From the IMG/VR virus record IMGVR_UViG_3300050821_005534, positions 1 to 32,874 of that record: a DNA stretch of 32,874 bases. The stretch is one strand, 5' to 3'. The translations under genes were made by a program, and so were the position numbers. This document shows positions 15,533 to 23,865 of the stretch, one piece after another; within the stretch, counting starts at the first letter, position 1, and every line of letters begins with the position of its first letter. Below the pieces are notes generated by a model, which was given only the letters and a program-made list of their open reading frames with translations, searched no databases and was not told the DNA's origin. The stretch is from a virus.

Positions 15533-16885
15533 ATGCCGTTAAAATCAGGAACAAGTGAAAAAACGTTAGGTAAAAATATCGCAGAATTGGAAAATTCTGG
15601 ATATAAACCTAAGCAAGCACAAGCCATCGCTTTTTCAAAACAGAGAGAATCTAAAGACGATGACAAAGGCGAAACATTCAAAATTTATGATAAAGAACCT
15701 GAAACATCTAGAAATTCAGATTTTAACGGATGGATAGAAATTAAAGGGAATCCCATTAGTAAAGTTGGTGTTTTCCCTTACTCAGGGGCACAAATTAGTC
15801 CTGATTTGGAACCTGATAGAATTTACCAAGTTTATAGACCTGAAGAAGAGCTTTCTAATACAGAAACAATTGAATCGTTTAAATTGTTGCCGTGGACGGA
15901 TGAGCATGCCATGCTTGGTTCCGAAGATGAAGGAATGTTACCTGCAGAAAAAAAAGGAATTCATGGTGTAATTGGTGAAGATGTTTATTTCGATGACGGC
16001 TATTTAAAAGCCAACATAAAGATATTTTCTGAAAAGCTTGCAAATTTAATAGAACAAGGAAAAAAAGAATTATCGATAGGATATAGATGCTTGTACGATT
16101 TAACTCCTGGGGTATATAATGGACAACATTATGATGCAATTCAACGAAGCATAAGGGGAAATCATTTAGCTTTAGTTGATGAAGGACGTTCAGGATCGGA
16201 CGTTGCAGTTTTGGATAAATTCACATTCACACTAGACGGCAAGGAGCTTCTAATGGCTGATCAAGAAAGAAAAGATGAAACCGCAAAAGATGACATGATG
16301 ACTCTAGAGGAATGCGTGGGAGCCATTAGAAATTTGCAAGAAATGCTCGGTAAAATGTCGCCTGCTAAAATTGAGGATGAAGAGGAAGAAGGCAAAAAAG
16401 AATTATCCGAAGAATCAGCAAAAGAAGGCGATGCAAAAGACGAAGAAGGTGAATATAAAAAATTCGTCAATAAAGCCGAAGTTGAAGATGATGACAATGA
16501 TACTTTGGAAGAAGAAGAATTGTCACAAGATGAAAAAGGCGACACTGAAAAGAAAGACGGTGATATGGAAAAGCCTGCTGATAAAAAAGGTAAAGATTCA
16601 AAAGGAATGGATGCAGCACTATTCTTCAAAGAATTAAGCATCAAAACAAAATTGGCTGAAAGACTTTCACGTCATATTGGTACTTTTGATCATACCGAAA
16701 AAACTCATAGTGAAATCGCTAAATACGGAATTAGAAAATTAGGTCTTAAATGCAAACCTGGTTATGAAATTCCTATGTTAGAGGGATATTTGGCAGGAGC
16801 AAAAACGAATTCAATTTCTCGTACCGCACAAGATTCAAGTATTAAATCTAACTGTATTGATAGCTATTTAAAAGGAGTTAAATAA
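15533..16885 (+). CDS. Prohead protease (DUF2213) fused to an acidic scaffold
   Basis: 450 residues, AGGAGG eight bases upstream. Residues 1-38 are a small basic module ([20 protein letters not shown] then [16 protein letters not shown]) found as a separate small protein in many phages. Residues ~60-228 are a DUF2213-type protease: candidate catalytic residues H125 (WTDEHA), S181 (KKELSIGY) and H211 (GNHLALV). Residues ~255-360 are very acidic and disordered ([14 protein letters not shown] and on), as in scaffolds that template the shell and are removed by proteolysis; a helical end (~360-450) may bind capsid. It probably matures itself and the prohead. It combines protease and scaffold in one chain. 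Confidence 0.82.
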   Translation: MPLKSGTSEKTLGKNIAELENSGYKPKQAQAIAFSKQRESKDDDKGETFKIYDKEPETSRNSDFNGWIEIKGNPISKVGVFPYSGAQISPDLEPDRIYQVYRPEEELSNTETIESFKLLPWTDEHAMLGSEDEGMLPAEKKGIHGVIGEDVYFDDGYLKANIKIFSEKLANLIEQGKKELSIGYRCLYDLTPGVYNGQHYDAIQRSIRGNHLALVDEGRSGSDVAVLDKFTFTLDGKELLMADQERKDETAKDDMMTLEECVGAIRNLQEMLGKMSPAKIEDEEEEGKKELSEESAKEGDAKDEEGEYKKFVNKAEVEDDDNDTLEEEELSQDEKGDTEKKDGDMEKPADKKGKDSKGMDAALFFKELSIKTKLAERLSRHIGTFDHTEKTHSEIAKYGIRKLGLKCKPGYEIPMLEGYLAGAKTNSISRTAQDSSIKSNCIDSYLKGVK

Positions 16886-16886
16886 C

Positions 16887-17408
16887 ATGGGTTTTCAAAG
16901 TGCAGTATTTATAAATCAAGGTGCGGGTGTTCCTGGAGAACAATATTCTGATAGCCCGTGGAGAGCGCAATCTTATACGATTGATTCAGCTTTGGCATCT
17001 TATAATGTCATTGGATCAACATTTTGCTCTATTACATCACAAGGTTTTGTTGCAGCAGGAAATACCGGCGGTACTGGAGTATTTGCAGGTCTTTTAGTTG
17101 ATCCTAAAGATATTGCATTGTTTGGAACAGGCGGTATTCCTTTAGCACCTACTTTAGTTGTTCCTAATTTTACTCAAGTTGAATGTGCAACAATGGGTAG
17201 TTTCTTTGTGACATTACCAGGTGCTGCAAATATCGGTGATTGGGTTATCTATGATCAAACGACTGGCGCAATTTCTACCGTTGCACCAACGACATCTTTA
17301 CCGAGTGGCAAGTCATGGGCAAATGCTTTCGTGGATTATTTCACGGTAACAGGTGCCGGACTTGGTGTAATTACTTTAAATCCAGGAGTCGGTCAACCCA
17401 CAGCTTAA
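16887..17408 (+). CDS. Structural protein, probable head decoration
   Basis: 173 residues, directly before the major capsid gene, where decoration (cement) proteins usually lie. The composition is glycine- and beta-rich (for example 'GVFAGLLVDPKDIALFGTGG') and the pattern 'GFVAAGNTGGTGVFAGLLV.PK' matches capsid-adjacent structural proteins of myophages with DUF2184 capsids. Likely outer-shell cement; not proven. Ribosome site AAAGGAG ten bases upstream. Confidence 0.65.
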   Translation: MGFQSAVFINQGAGVPGEQYSDSPWRAQSYTIDSALASYNVIGSTFCSITSQGFVAAGNTGGTGVFAGLLVDPKDIALFGTGGIPLAPTLVVPNFTQVECATMGSFFVTLPGAANIGDWVIYDQTTGAISTVAPTTSLPSGKSWANAFVDYFTVTGAGLGVITLNPGVGQPTA

Positions 17409-17446
17409 TCAATGAATGATTAACTTTTAGAAAAGGACATTTTATT

Positions 17447-18574
17447 ATGATGAGTCATGCACGTTCTGAACGATGCTATATCCCTGGAAAAAATTTTAAA
17501 GCACTTGATGATTTTAATGCATCAGAATTTCGATCTTTACCCAAAATAGGAATTAATATCAGCCATCATTCTGTTAAAAATATGATGGATGGATATAAGC
17601 AAGCTCTCGATAATTTGTATGCAATGGATGCTGTTCAACCTACAGTTACCGTAGGATCAGTTGGCACACCCGTACAATTTTTGCAAAATTGGCTGCCAGG
17701 ATTTGTGTTTGTAATTACAGCAGCTCGTAAAATTGATGACATTATTGGTCTGATGATTACGGGATCTTGGGAAGATGAGCAAATCGTACAAGGTATTTTA
17801 GAACGTACAGGTGCAGGTCAAGTTTATGGTGATTATACGAATGTGCCATTATCGAGTTGGAACGTAAATTTTAACTATCGTACTGTTGTTCGTTTTGAAG
17901 AAGGTATGAAAGTTGGTGTTTTAGAATCAGCTCGCGCTGCACGTATGCTTGTTGATGATTCAGGCATGAAGCGTGAAGCTGCAGCTTTAAATTTAGAAAT
18001 TAATCGCAATGCGGTAGGTTTCTATGGTTTTAATTCAGGTGACAATAATACTTACGGATTTTTAAATGATCCAGGTTTATTAGCTTATACAGAAGTTGCA
18101 GTCGGTGCATCGACATCAACGCTATGGTCAACTAAAACGTTTTTAGAAATATGCAAAGACATTCGTACGGCTATTGTTACATTAAGAACACAATCGCAAG
18201 ATACGATTGATCCTGAAAAAGTTGATTTGACGTTGGCTATTTCTACCGATGCTGTTGACTATTTATCAACCACTTCTGATTTTGGTATTTCGGTTCGCGA
18301 TTGGTTACGTGTCGCTTATCCTCGTATTCGCGTTGTATCGGCTCCTCAGCTTAACAATGCATACACTAGCGATAATGTTTTCTATCTTCAAGCAGACAAA
18401 ATTGATGATATGTCAACCGATGGCGGGCGTGTATGGATTCAACCTGTACCTACAAAATTCCAAGTTTTAGGTGTTCAACAATTAGCCAAGGCATATGAAG
18501 AAGATTATTCTAATGCAACTGCTGGCGCAATGTGCAAAAGACCATTCGCTGTAACGAGATGGTTCGGAATATAA
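17447..18574 (+). CDS. Major capsid protein (DUF2184)
   Basis: 375 residues, AAGGA upstream of the first of two adjacent ATGs. Typical parts: 'TPVQFLQNWLPGFVFVITAARKIDD' (~70-95), 'WEDEQIVQGILERTGAGQVYGDYTN' (~107-131), 'RAARMLVDDSGMKREAAALNLEINRN' (~164-189) and 'VRDWLRVAYPRIRVVSAPQL' (~285-304). These are the DUF2184 family, HK97-fold capsid proteins of myovirus-type phages. Hundreds of copies build the shell; the likely N-terminal arm may be processed by the protease encoded upstream. Codon use looks richer in G/C-ended codons than the left operon, as expected for a highly expressed gene. Confidence 0.87.
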   Translation: MMSHARSERCYIPGKNFKALDDFNASEFRSLPKIGINISHHSVKNMMDGYKQALDNLYAMDAVQPTVTVGSVGTPVQFLQNWLPGFVFVITAARKIDDIIGLMITGSWEDEQIVQGILERTGAGQVYGDYTNVPLSSWNVNFNYRTVVRFEEGMKVGVLESARAARMLVDDSGMKREAAALNLEINRNAVGFYGFNSGDNNTYGFLNDPGLLAYTEVAVGASTSTLWSTKTFLEICKDIRTAIVTLRTQSQDTIDPEKVDLTLAISTDAVDYLSTTSDFGISVRDWLRVAYPRIRVVSAPQLNNAYTSDNVFYLQADKIDDMSTDGGRVWIQPVPTKFQVLGVQQLAKAYEEDYSNATAGAMCKRPFAVTRWFGI

Positions 18575-18593
18575 TTTTTAAATGGAGTTTTAA

Positions 18594-19007
18594 ATGGTTG
18601 CATATGTCTATAGTACGGCGACATGTTCCGGTACGTATGTTGAATATCAAAAAGTACATGCAATAAGTGAAAATAAATCGACTCCTGGCCATAATACGAT
18701 TGTAAGGAGAGTAACAATCAATGGTGGTCATGGCGTGGCTACCAAGCATTTATTTACACCCAAAGGGGTTGTGACACAAGTCAGTGATGATGATTTAGAA
18801 TTTTTACTTCAAAATAAAAGTTTTCAAAGACATATGAAAGCCGGATTTTTAACTTACGATAAGAAAAAAATTGAACCAGAAAGAAAATCGGCAAATATGG
18901 CACAAAAAGACGGATCAGCACCCATGACACCTAAAGATTTTGAACCAGGTGATCTAGGTGATGAATCTACCCCGACATTTAAAGGATTGCCCAAAAGCAA
19001 GAGATAG
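18594..19007 (+). CDS. Conserved head-region protein
   Basis: 137 residues, GGAG about nine bases upstream. The pattern 'VTINGGHGVATKHLFTPKGVVTQVSDDDLEFLLQN.SFQRHMKAGFLT' (about residues 41-85) is a conserved signature of small proteins found next to major capsid genes in many phages. The last ~45 residues are disordered and proline/charge-rich. Perhaps a minor head or head-fibre component; the biochemical role is not known. Confidence 0.65.
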   Translation: MVAYVYSTATCSGTYVEYQKVHAISENKSTPGHNTIVRRVTINGGHGVATKHLFTPKGVVTQVSDDDLEFLLQNKSFQRHMKAGFLTYDKKKIEPERKSANMAQKDGSAPMTPKDFEPGDLGDESTPTFKGLPKSKR

Positions 19008-19010
19008 ATA

Positions 19011-19499
19011 ATGCCTTATACATTGCTAACGTTCGATTATGCACTTTTTCAAGCGCAATGTCCGGCGTTTGCAAATCCTGTTACATATCCCGAAGCATTG
19101 ATGCAAATGTATTGGGATATTGCCATTAATTATATTACGAATGTTGCAAATTGGGGTGCATTACAAGGAACCACTAGGCAATATGCAATAAATTTAATGG
19201 TTGCTCATTTAGCATTTTTAGCCGGAATAATTGCGTCAGGTGCGGGAAACACTCAAGTACCTGGAATGATGCAAACGGCAACAATTGATAAAGTTACTGT
19301 TGGTTTAACACCTCCTCCACTCCCTAATCAGTTTCAATGGTGGCTTGGTTTAACGCCATATGGACAAATGTTATTATCACTTTTACAGGTTAATTCGGTA
19401 GGTGGTTTTTACATTGGTGGAAGTCCTGTTCGTGCTGAAATGGGATATCCAGGATATGGAAATTGGTTCGGATGTGGAGGAGGTGGTTGGTGGAGATAA
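19011..19499 (+). CDS. Head-tail connector protein, DUF4054-like
   Basis: 162 residues. An all-helical N-terminal half beginning 'TFDYALFQAQCPAFANPVTYP' followed by 'YWDIAINYITNVANWGAL' and 'NLMVAHLAFLAG' fits DUF4054 adaptor proteins, which bind below the portal. The C-terminus is unusually Gly/Trp-rich (YPGYGNWFGCGGGGWWR). That ending is encoded by the same bases that supply the ribosome binding site of the next gene. Confidence 0.78.
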   Translation: MPYTLLTFDYALFQAQCPAFANPVTYPEALMQMYWDIAINYITNVANWGALQGTTRQYAINLMVAHLAFLAGIIASGAGNTQVPGMMQTATIDKVTVGLTPPPLPNQFQWWLGLTPYGQMLLSLLQVNSVGGFYIGGSPVRAEMGYPGYGNWFGCGGGGWWR

Positions 19500-20047
19500 A
19501 ACAAATCCCTGGCGAATCAGGAAAACTATTAGAATCAGCATTAAAAAAATTGCAGGATAAAATATGCAAAGTTGGATGGATTGAAAAATCTAAATATCCG
19601 TCTACAAAATACCAAAAAAATCCTGCATTCGTTGCAGAAGTTGTTGTTTCAAATGAATTTGGAAATCCATCAAAGAATGTGCCTGCTCGCCCTTTTATGC
19701 GTCCGACTATTGTTCGAGAAGAAAACGCATGGAAAAAAATAGGATCAGATGGTGCGAAGAAATTATTAAAAAATCAATTAAAATTAGAAGACATTTTAGA
19801 CGCTATAGGTGCTAAATCATCTGCTGATATTAAAAAAACAATTAGTCAAATTTGGTCGCCATCATTAAAACTGTCTACTATAAGAAATAGAATATCAAAA
19901 TATTCTGAAAGTCCAGATTTAGCCCAATCAACTAGAAAAAGTCGAAAAGAAAAACTTAAAAAATTTGTTCCGGCAGGATTATATAAACCATTGATTGATA
20001 CAGGTCTTATGTTAGCTACATTGACTTATAAGGTAGAAAATGAATGA
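19490..20047 (+). CDS. Neck / tail-completion protein, HK97 gp10-like
   Basis: 185 residues from a GTG at 19490. That start is chosen because AGGAGGT (19478-19484) lies five bases upstream, a full consensus ribosome site; earlier TTG 19463 and ATG 19472 lie before it. The segment 'AFVAEVVVSNEFGNPSKNVP' and 'ARPFMRPTI' (about 45-80) is typical of the HK97 gp10/Mu gpG-like completion family; the C-terminal 'YKPLIDTGLMLATLTYKVEN' also fits ('LIDTG.L..SI'). It probably helps attach tail to head. Confidence 0.78.
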   Translation: MEIKQIPGESGKLLESALKKLQDKICKVGWIEKSKYPSTKYQKNPAFVAEVVVSNEFGNPSKNVPARPFMRPTIVREENAWKKIGSDGAKKLLKNQLKLEDILDAIGAKSSADIKKTISQIWSPSLKLSTIRNRISKYSESPDLAQSTRKSRKEKLKKFVPAGLYKPLIDTGLMLATLTYKVENE

Positions 20048-20505
20048 TACCTGGCGCAAATCTTTTAAATATGGCATTTCGAATCATTGCGCAAGAAAAT
20101 GTTGTTTATTATAGAGATTTAGGTCGTATTCAAAATATTATAGGTCAAGATGTCACGGAATATGATCCTGGCACAAAAATGAGCGGAAGCTTTCAACCCG
20201 TCCCTCGAAATCTTTATACAGTTTATGGTCTTGATTTTCAAAAAAGTTATTACACATTTTATACAAGTAATAATTTATTGGATCTTGCGAGAAACATTTC
20301 TGGTGATCAAATCGCATTTAATGGTCAACGGTATCAATGTGAATCAGCTAATGATTGGTTCATGATTGATGGCTGGAAAGGTGTTTTATGCATACATATT
20401 GGAAATGATAATGCAGATCAACAAGTATGGGGATTTAGTTCAAAAAACAATCCTAATACTTATTTGAATTTTGGCAATGGGAATTTCTTGGGAGGGAATG
20501 AATGA
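20044..20505 (+). CDS. Phage neck/collar-type structural protein
   Basis: 153 residues, start overlapping the previous stop (ATGA). Beta-rich with several Tyr/Phe-rich strands (DFQKSYYTFYTSNNLLDLAR, then 'DQIAFNGQRYQCES'). The text 'VYGLDFQKSYYTFYTSNN' and 'QRYQCESANDWFMIDGWKGVLC' matches hypothetical proteins consistently placed between gp10-like and gp12-like neck genes. The C-terminus NTYLNFGNGNFLGGNE recurs in part in the DUF2612 protein at 29676-30500. Probable head completion or neck protein. Confidence 0.6.
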   Translation: MIPGANLLNMAFRIIAQENVVYYRDLGRIQNIIGQDVTEYDPGTKMSGSFQPVPRNLYTVYGLDFQKSYYTFYTSNNLLDLARNISGDQIAFNGQRYQCESANDWFMIDGWKGVLCIHIGNDNADQQVWGFSSKNNPNTYLNFGNGNFLGGNE

Positions 20506-21044
20506 CTACTCTCAATGATAATCAATTAATACAGATATTTTTACCCATTATTCAAAATGGATTAACTGCTGATGGTTTTTTGAATGTGATTGTCAAACAA
20601 TCAAATCAACCGACACAGCAAGGTATTAATACATCTTCAACGGTTTATTTCTTTAAAGTTGCAAGCAAAAGATATGGTTTTTTGGGTCGTTATGACAAAT
20701 GGAAAAATAGTCAAATGACTCACACAGAAGTTCAATACATGGAAACAACTTTTCAAGTTTCAGCGTTAGTATTGCAATATCCTATTACACCAAATCAATA
20801 TACCGCATCTGATTTGGTTTATGAAGTATCTAGCATTATGCAAAGTGATAACACTAGAGATATACTGAACAAATCAGGAATAGGAATATTGAGAGTTACA
20901 GACTTATTGAATCCTTATTTTTTAGATGATAGAGATCAATTTGAGGCATCTCCGTCATTTGATTTTGTATTGACTTATGAGAATACAAGGCAATCAACAA
21001 GTCCTATAATCACGAATTATGATTATAATATTATCCCTGTTTGA
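20502..21044 (+). CDS. Neck terminator protein gp12-like (LIC_12616 family)
   Basis: 180 residues, start overlapping the previous stop, ribosome site GGGAGGG five bases upstream. The first ~35 residues (NQLIQIFLPIIQNGLTADGF), 'QPTQQGINTSSTVYFFKV.SKRYGF.GR' (~36-63) and 'ETTFQVSALV' (~81-90) match the neck-terminator family that joins the head-tail connector to the contractile tail. It closes the neck block just before the sheath gene. Confidence 0.75.
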   Translation: MTTLNDNQLIQIFLPIIQNGLTADGFLNVIVKQSNQPTQQGINTSSTVYFFKVASKRYGFLGRYDKWKNSQMTHTEVQYMETTFQVSALVLQYPITPNQYTASDLVYEVSSIMQSDNTRDILNKSGIGILRVTDLLNPYFLDDRDQFEASPSFDFVLTYENTRQSTSPIITNYDYNIIPV

Positions 21045-21079
21045 TGATAGGGAAGATTAATTAAAAGGGAGTTTTAAAT

Positions 21080-22867
21080 ATGGCTATTTCTATCACGAAT
21101 TATGTCGATATTACATCAGGCGTAGGTGGTGCCTCAATTGTTGTGACTCGATCATTGGTCGCTCGTTTATTTACCGCAAATCCTTTATTACCACCACAAA
21201 CAGTAGTTTCATTTGATAATGCAGCAGAAGTCGCAAGTTACTTTGGTTTTCAATCCGAAGAATATTTAAGAGCCGTATTTTATTTTTCATGGATCAGTAA
21301 AAATCAAACACAACCACAATCTATTCAATTTGCAAGATGGGTTCAAACGGCTGTTGCACCTGTTATTATTCCTTTACAAAATAATGGAAGTCTGCTTGCT
21401 AATTGGACGTCTATTAGTTCTGGATCATTTATTTTAACGATGGGCGGATTTACTTTTACTCTAAGTGGTTTAAATTTTACAGGTGCAGGAAGTCTTGCTG
21501 CAGTGGCGACTATTATTGAAAATGCAATTCAAGCAGAATCTGGTGGTGGTGCTATGTGGACATCTGCGACTGTTACCTATCAATCATCATTTGATGGTAT
21601 TAATTATAGTGGTTTTTTCCTAACAGGTGGAGCAAATGGTTCTGTTTCAAATCCAATTAATGTTGTTGTGGGTGGTGGTGGGACGGATATAACAGGTATT
21701 GGACTTCTCGGTTGGCTTCCTGAATCATCCAACATTAACGGTAATTTTTTAGCGGGTGCTATATGGTCCACCGGATCTGCGGTTGAAACGATTACTCAAA
21801 CTTTAATTAACTCATCTGATGCATCAAACAATTTTGGTTCATTTGCATTTTTAACAAATTTAAACATTACTTTACAGAATGTCTATGATGCAGCGATTTG
21901 GAATCAAACGCAGAATGTCGTTTATATGTTTTCTGTTGCCGTATTACCATCCAATGTTAACACATGGACATCAACAACGCCTCCTGGTGTTGGCGCAATA
22001 GAAGGTGTTGGATTAACATTATCGCCAGCTATTACAACCGTTTTATTGGCAACTCTAGTTAGCAGCTCAAATCTTGTAACGCTCGATAGTAATTCAGGTT
22101 TAACGATTGGGATGCCGATTTCAGGAACGGATATTCCATCCGGTACTGTTGTTCAAAGTTTAGTAGGAACAACTCAAATTACAATGTCAAATGCCGCCAC
22201 CGGAAGTATTACAGAAAATATTACATTTTCAACTCTTCAATTTCCAGAAATGTTTCCAATGATGATTGAGGCTGCAACAGATTATAACGGAACTAATACA
22301 GTCCAAAATTATGAATATCAACAAGTTGCAGGTTTAACGCCTAGTGTTAGCACAGATGCTAGTAAAGCTGCATATGATAGCATTAATGTGAACTATTATG
22401 GCGTGACACAACAAGCCGGTCAACAAATTGCTTTTTATCAAAATGGCAATTTACAAGGAGAATCCATAACTACGAATTTAATTGGCATGAATGTTTATGT
22501 TAATGAAATTTGGCTAAAGGATGCAGAAACTGTTGCCTTAATGAATTTATTATTATCTGTTACTGAAGTGCCTGCAAACAATCAAGGAAGAAGTCAGATT
22601 TTAGCAACGTTACAAACGGTAATAAATCAAGCACTAAATAATGGTGTTATAAGTGTAGGTAAACAATTAAATTCAACGCAAAAAGCATTTATTTTTGATG
22701 AAACAAATGACCCATTAGCTTGGTATCAGGTACAAAATAATGGTTATTATGTTAACTGCGTTATTACATCTTCAGGAAATCCTGCTGTTTATACCGCAAC
22801 ATATACATTAATTTATAGTAAAGATGACGTAGTAAGCAAGATTACAGGGACGCATACGTTAATATAA
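21080..22867 (+). CDS. Tail sheath-like protein (DUF3383) with inserted beta domain
   Basis: 595 residues, AAGGGAG upstream. The family's parts are clear: 'NYVDITSGVGGASIVVTRSL' (~7-26), 'VASYFGFQSEEYLRAVFYFSW' (~51-71), 'QQAGQQIAFYQNG' and 'AVTLMNLLLS'-type C-terminal helices. DUF3383 proteins are taken to be the contractile sheath of such myophages, which encloses the tube and drives it through the envelope. Between the central and C-terminal parts (residues ~322-385) lies an extra ~60-residue beta domain, GMPISGTDIPSGTVVQSLVG with TQITMSNAATGS, that also occurs in the J protein and the collar protein. Expected to be on the outer surface of the sheath. Confidence 0.82.
   Translation: MAISITNYVDITSGVGGASIVVTRSLVARLFTANPLLPPQTVVSFDNAAEVASYFGFQSEEYLRAVFYFSWISKNQTQPQSIQFARWVQTAVAPVIIPLQNNGSLLANWTSISSGSFILTMGGFTFTLSGLNFTGAGSLAAVATIIENAIQAESGGGAMWTSATVTYQSSFDGINYSGFFLTGGANGSVSNPINVVVGGGGTDITGIGLLGWLPESSNINGNFLAGAIWSTGSAVETITQTLINSSDASNNFGSFAFLTNLNITLQNVYDAAIWNQTQNVVYMFSVAVLPSNVNTWTSTTPPGVGAIEGVGLTLSPAITTVLLATLVSSSNLVTLDSNSGLTIGMPISGTDIPSGTVVQSLVGTTQITMSNAATGSITENITFSTLQFPEMFPMMIEAATDYNGTNTVQNYEYQQVAGLTPSVSTDASKAAYDSINVNYYGVTQQAGQQIAFYQNGNLQGESITTNLIGMNVYVNEIWLKDAETVALMNLLLSVTEVPANNQGRSQILATLQTVINQALNNGVISVGKQLNSTQKAFIFDETNDPLAWYQVQNNGYYVNCVITSSGNPAVYTATYTLIYSKDDVVSKITGTHTLI
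22043..22234 (+). repeat. Shared beta module, copy 1 (in sheath-like protein)
   Basis: About residues 322-385 of the DUF3383 protein: a lead strand 'SNLVTLDSNSGL', the core GMPISGTDIPSGTVVQSLVG and the close TQITMSNAATGSITENITFS. Related to the two copies in the J protein and the one in the collar protein. Confidence 0.7.
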
Positions 22868-22886
22868 TTTCATGGAGTGAAATAAA

Positions 22887-23333
22887 ATGCAAAATATTTC
22901 AGGTTTTGGTTTATTAATTAATATTATTGCGTCAAACAGTTTTCCAGTTGGTCTTTTAATTACTGAATTTGCTGATGATTCAGATCCTTTCGATTTACCA
23001 TCTATCCAAATTGCTGACAAAGCGATGGGATTAAATGGCGATCTAATCATTTGGTCAAAAGCAAATCCTATTATTGTAACATTAAATGTCATTCCAGGAA
23101 GTTTCAGTGATCTCAATTTAGCCGTTTTATTAGAAGCTAATCGTGTCGGTAAAGGTAAAACAGGCGCGAGAGATATTATTACAATGACAGGTATATATCC
23201 TAACAATACACCTATTACTTTGATTAACGGCGCAATTACGGATGGTCTACCAGGAAGTGCCGTTTCAAGTGCTGGAAGATTGAAGTCGAAGTCATATCAA
23301 TTTGCATTTGAAAATAAAATAGGCGGATTATGA
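22887..23333 (+). CDS. Tail tube protein
   Basis: 148 residues, GGAGTGAAATAAA upstream. Follows the sheath, where the tube gene lies in contractile-tail phages. The sequence is strand-rich ([20 protein letters not shown], then [20 protein letters not shown]) and ends '[18 protein letters not shown]', matching the small tube-like proteins of DUF3383 phages. It should form the inner hexameric tube around the tape measure. Start of next gene overlaps its stop (ATGA). Confidence 0.7.
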   Translation: MQNISGFGLLINIIASNSFPVGLLITEFADDSDPFDLPSIQIADKAMGLNGDLIIWSKANPIIVTLNVIPGSFSDLNLAVLLEANRVGKGKTGARDIITMTGIYPNNTPITLINGAITDGLPGSAVSSAGRLKSKSYQFAFENKIGGL

Positions 23334-23755
23334 TTGAACCGAAAGAAATAGAAATTGATGGAAAAAAATTTATTATCTCCAAGTTTCCGGCAGTTGCGGG
23401 ACGAGAAATTATCGCACGTTATACTGGATCGGCAATTCCTAAAATTGGAGAATATAAAACAAATAATGAAATAATGCATAAGATGATGTGTTATGTGGGT
23501 GTTAAATTAAATGAACATGGATCACCGTTAATGTTAACAACCACATCGTTAATTGATAATCATACGGGAAATTGGGAAACATTGGCAAAGCTTGAAGTTG
23601 CTATCATGGAGTATAACTGCTCTTTTTTTCTGAGCGGGCGAGTCTCGACTTTCTTTCAAGATATCGCCCAGAAAATACCGGAATCGATTTCAAAAATATT
23701 GATCCTTTTATCGCAACAATCATCGCAGACGGAAAAGCCACCCTCCATGAATTAA
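23330..23755 (+). CDS. Tail assembly chaperone, unshifted product (gpG-like)
   Basis: 141 residues in frame 0, placed between tube and tape measure. Begins [20 protein letters not shown], with '[20 protein letters not shown]' (~22-41), a recognised tail-chaperone pattern ('kfPA..grei..qy....iPk.g.Y..n'). It coats the tape measure during tail assembly and is not in the virion. At codons ~98-100 it crosses a T_TTT_TTT slippery site; staying in frame gives this product ending [13 protein letters not shown]. Confidence 0.8.
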   Translation: MIEPKEIEIDGKKFIISKFPAVAGREIIARYTGSAIPKIGEYKTNNEIMHKMMCYVGVKLNEHGSPLMLTTTSLIDNHTGNWETLAKLEVAIMEYNCSFFLSGRVSTFFQDIAQKIPESISKILILLSQQSSQTEKPPSMN

Positions 23756-23865
23756 GGACTATTTACAGTTTAGAAGATGCATTTAACTTGTGGGAAATTA
23801 TCGCAATAACACGATACAATGAATATCTAGCAATGGAACGTGCTAAAAAAAATAAGGGTCGATAA
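23330..23865 (+). CDS. Tail assembly chaperone, -1 frameshift product (gpGT-like)
   Basis: Joint of 23330-23629 (100 codons, frame 0) and 23629-23865 (78 codons plus stop, -1 frame), 178 residues in all. The -1 frame is open from 23617 to the TAA at 23863-23865 and has no plausible start codon with a ribosome site. Its text is protein-like and domain-like: '[20 protein letters not shown]', '[20 protein letters not shown]', '[20 protein letters not shown]'. Its stop overlaps the tape-measure ATG (TAATG). This is the lambda G/GT arrangement, in which a minor fusion bridges chaperone and tape measure. I infer the frameshift; the site and open frame are seen directly. Confidence 0.8.
23623..23629 (+). 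other. T_TTT_TTT slippery heptamer for -1 frameshift
   Basis: Seven T residues in the correct phase: frame 0 reads TCT TTT TTT CTG, so X_XXY_YYZ is T_TTT_TTT. The -1 frame opens only nine bases before (after a TAA at 23614-23616), so slippage is possible only in a short window and this heptamer lies in it. The following bases, CTGAGCGGGCGAGTCTCGAC, are locally G/C-rich for this genome and may form a stimulatory structure. Confidence 0.75.

Noticed and set aside
16261-16644. Serine-rich 127-codon minus-strand frame opposite the protease-scaffold
   Set aside because: It is the antisense of a Glu/Lys-rich low-complexity region, which always yields a long Ser/Phe/Leu frame; no ribosome site or family.
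17405-17423. Inverted repeat TTAATCA-ATGAA-TGATTAA between decoration and capsid genes as a terminator
   Set aside because: Arms are almost all A/T, so the stem is weak; there is no T-tract, and the capsid gene must be transcribed through it. It could at most affect mRNA processing.
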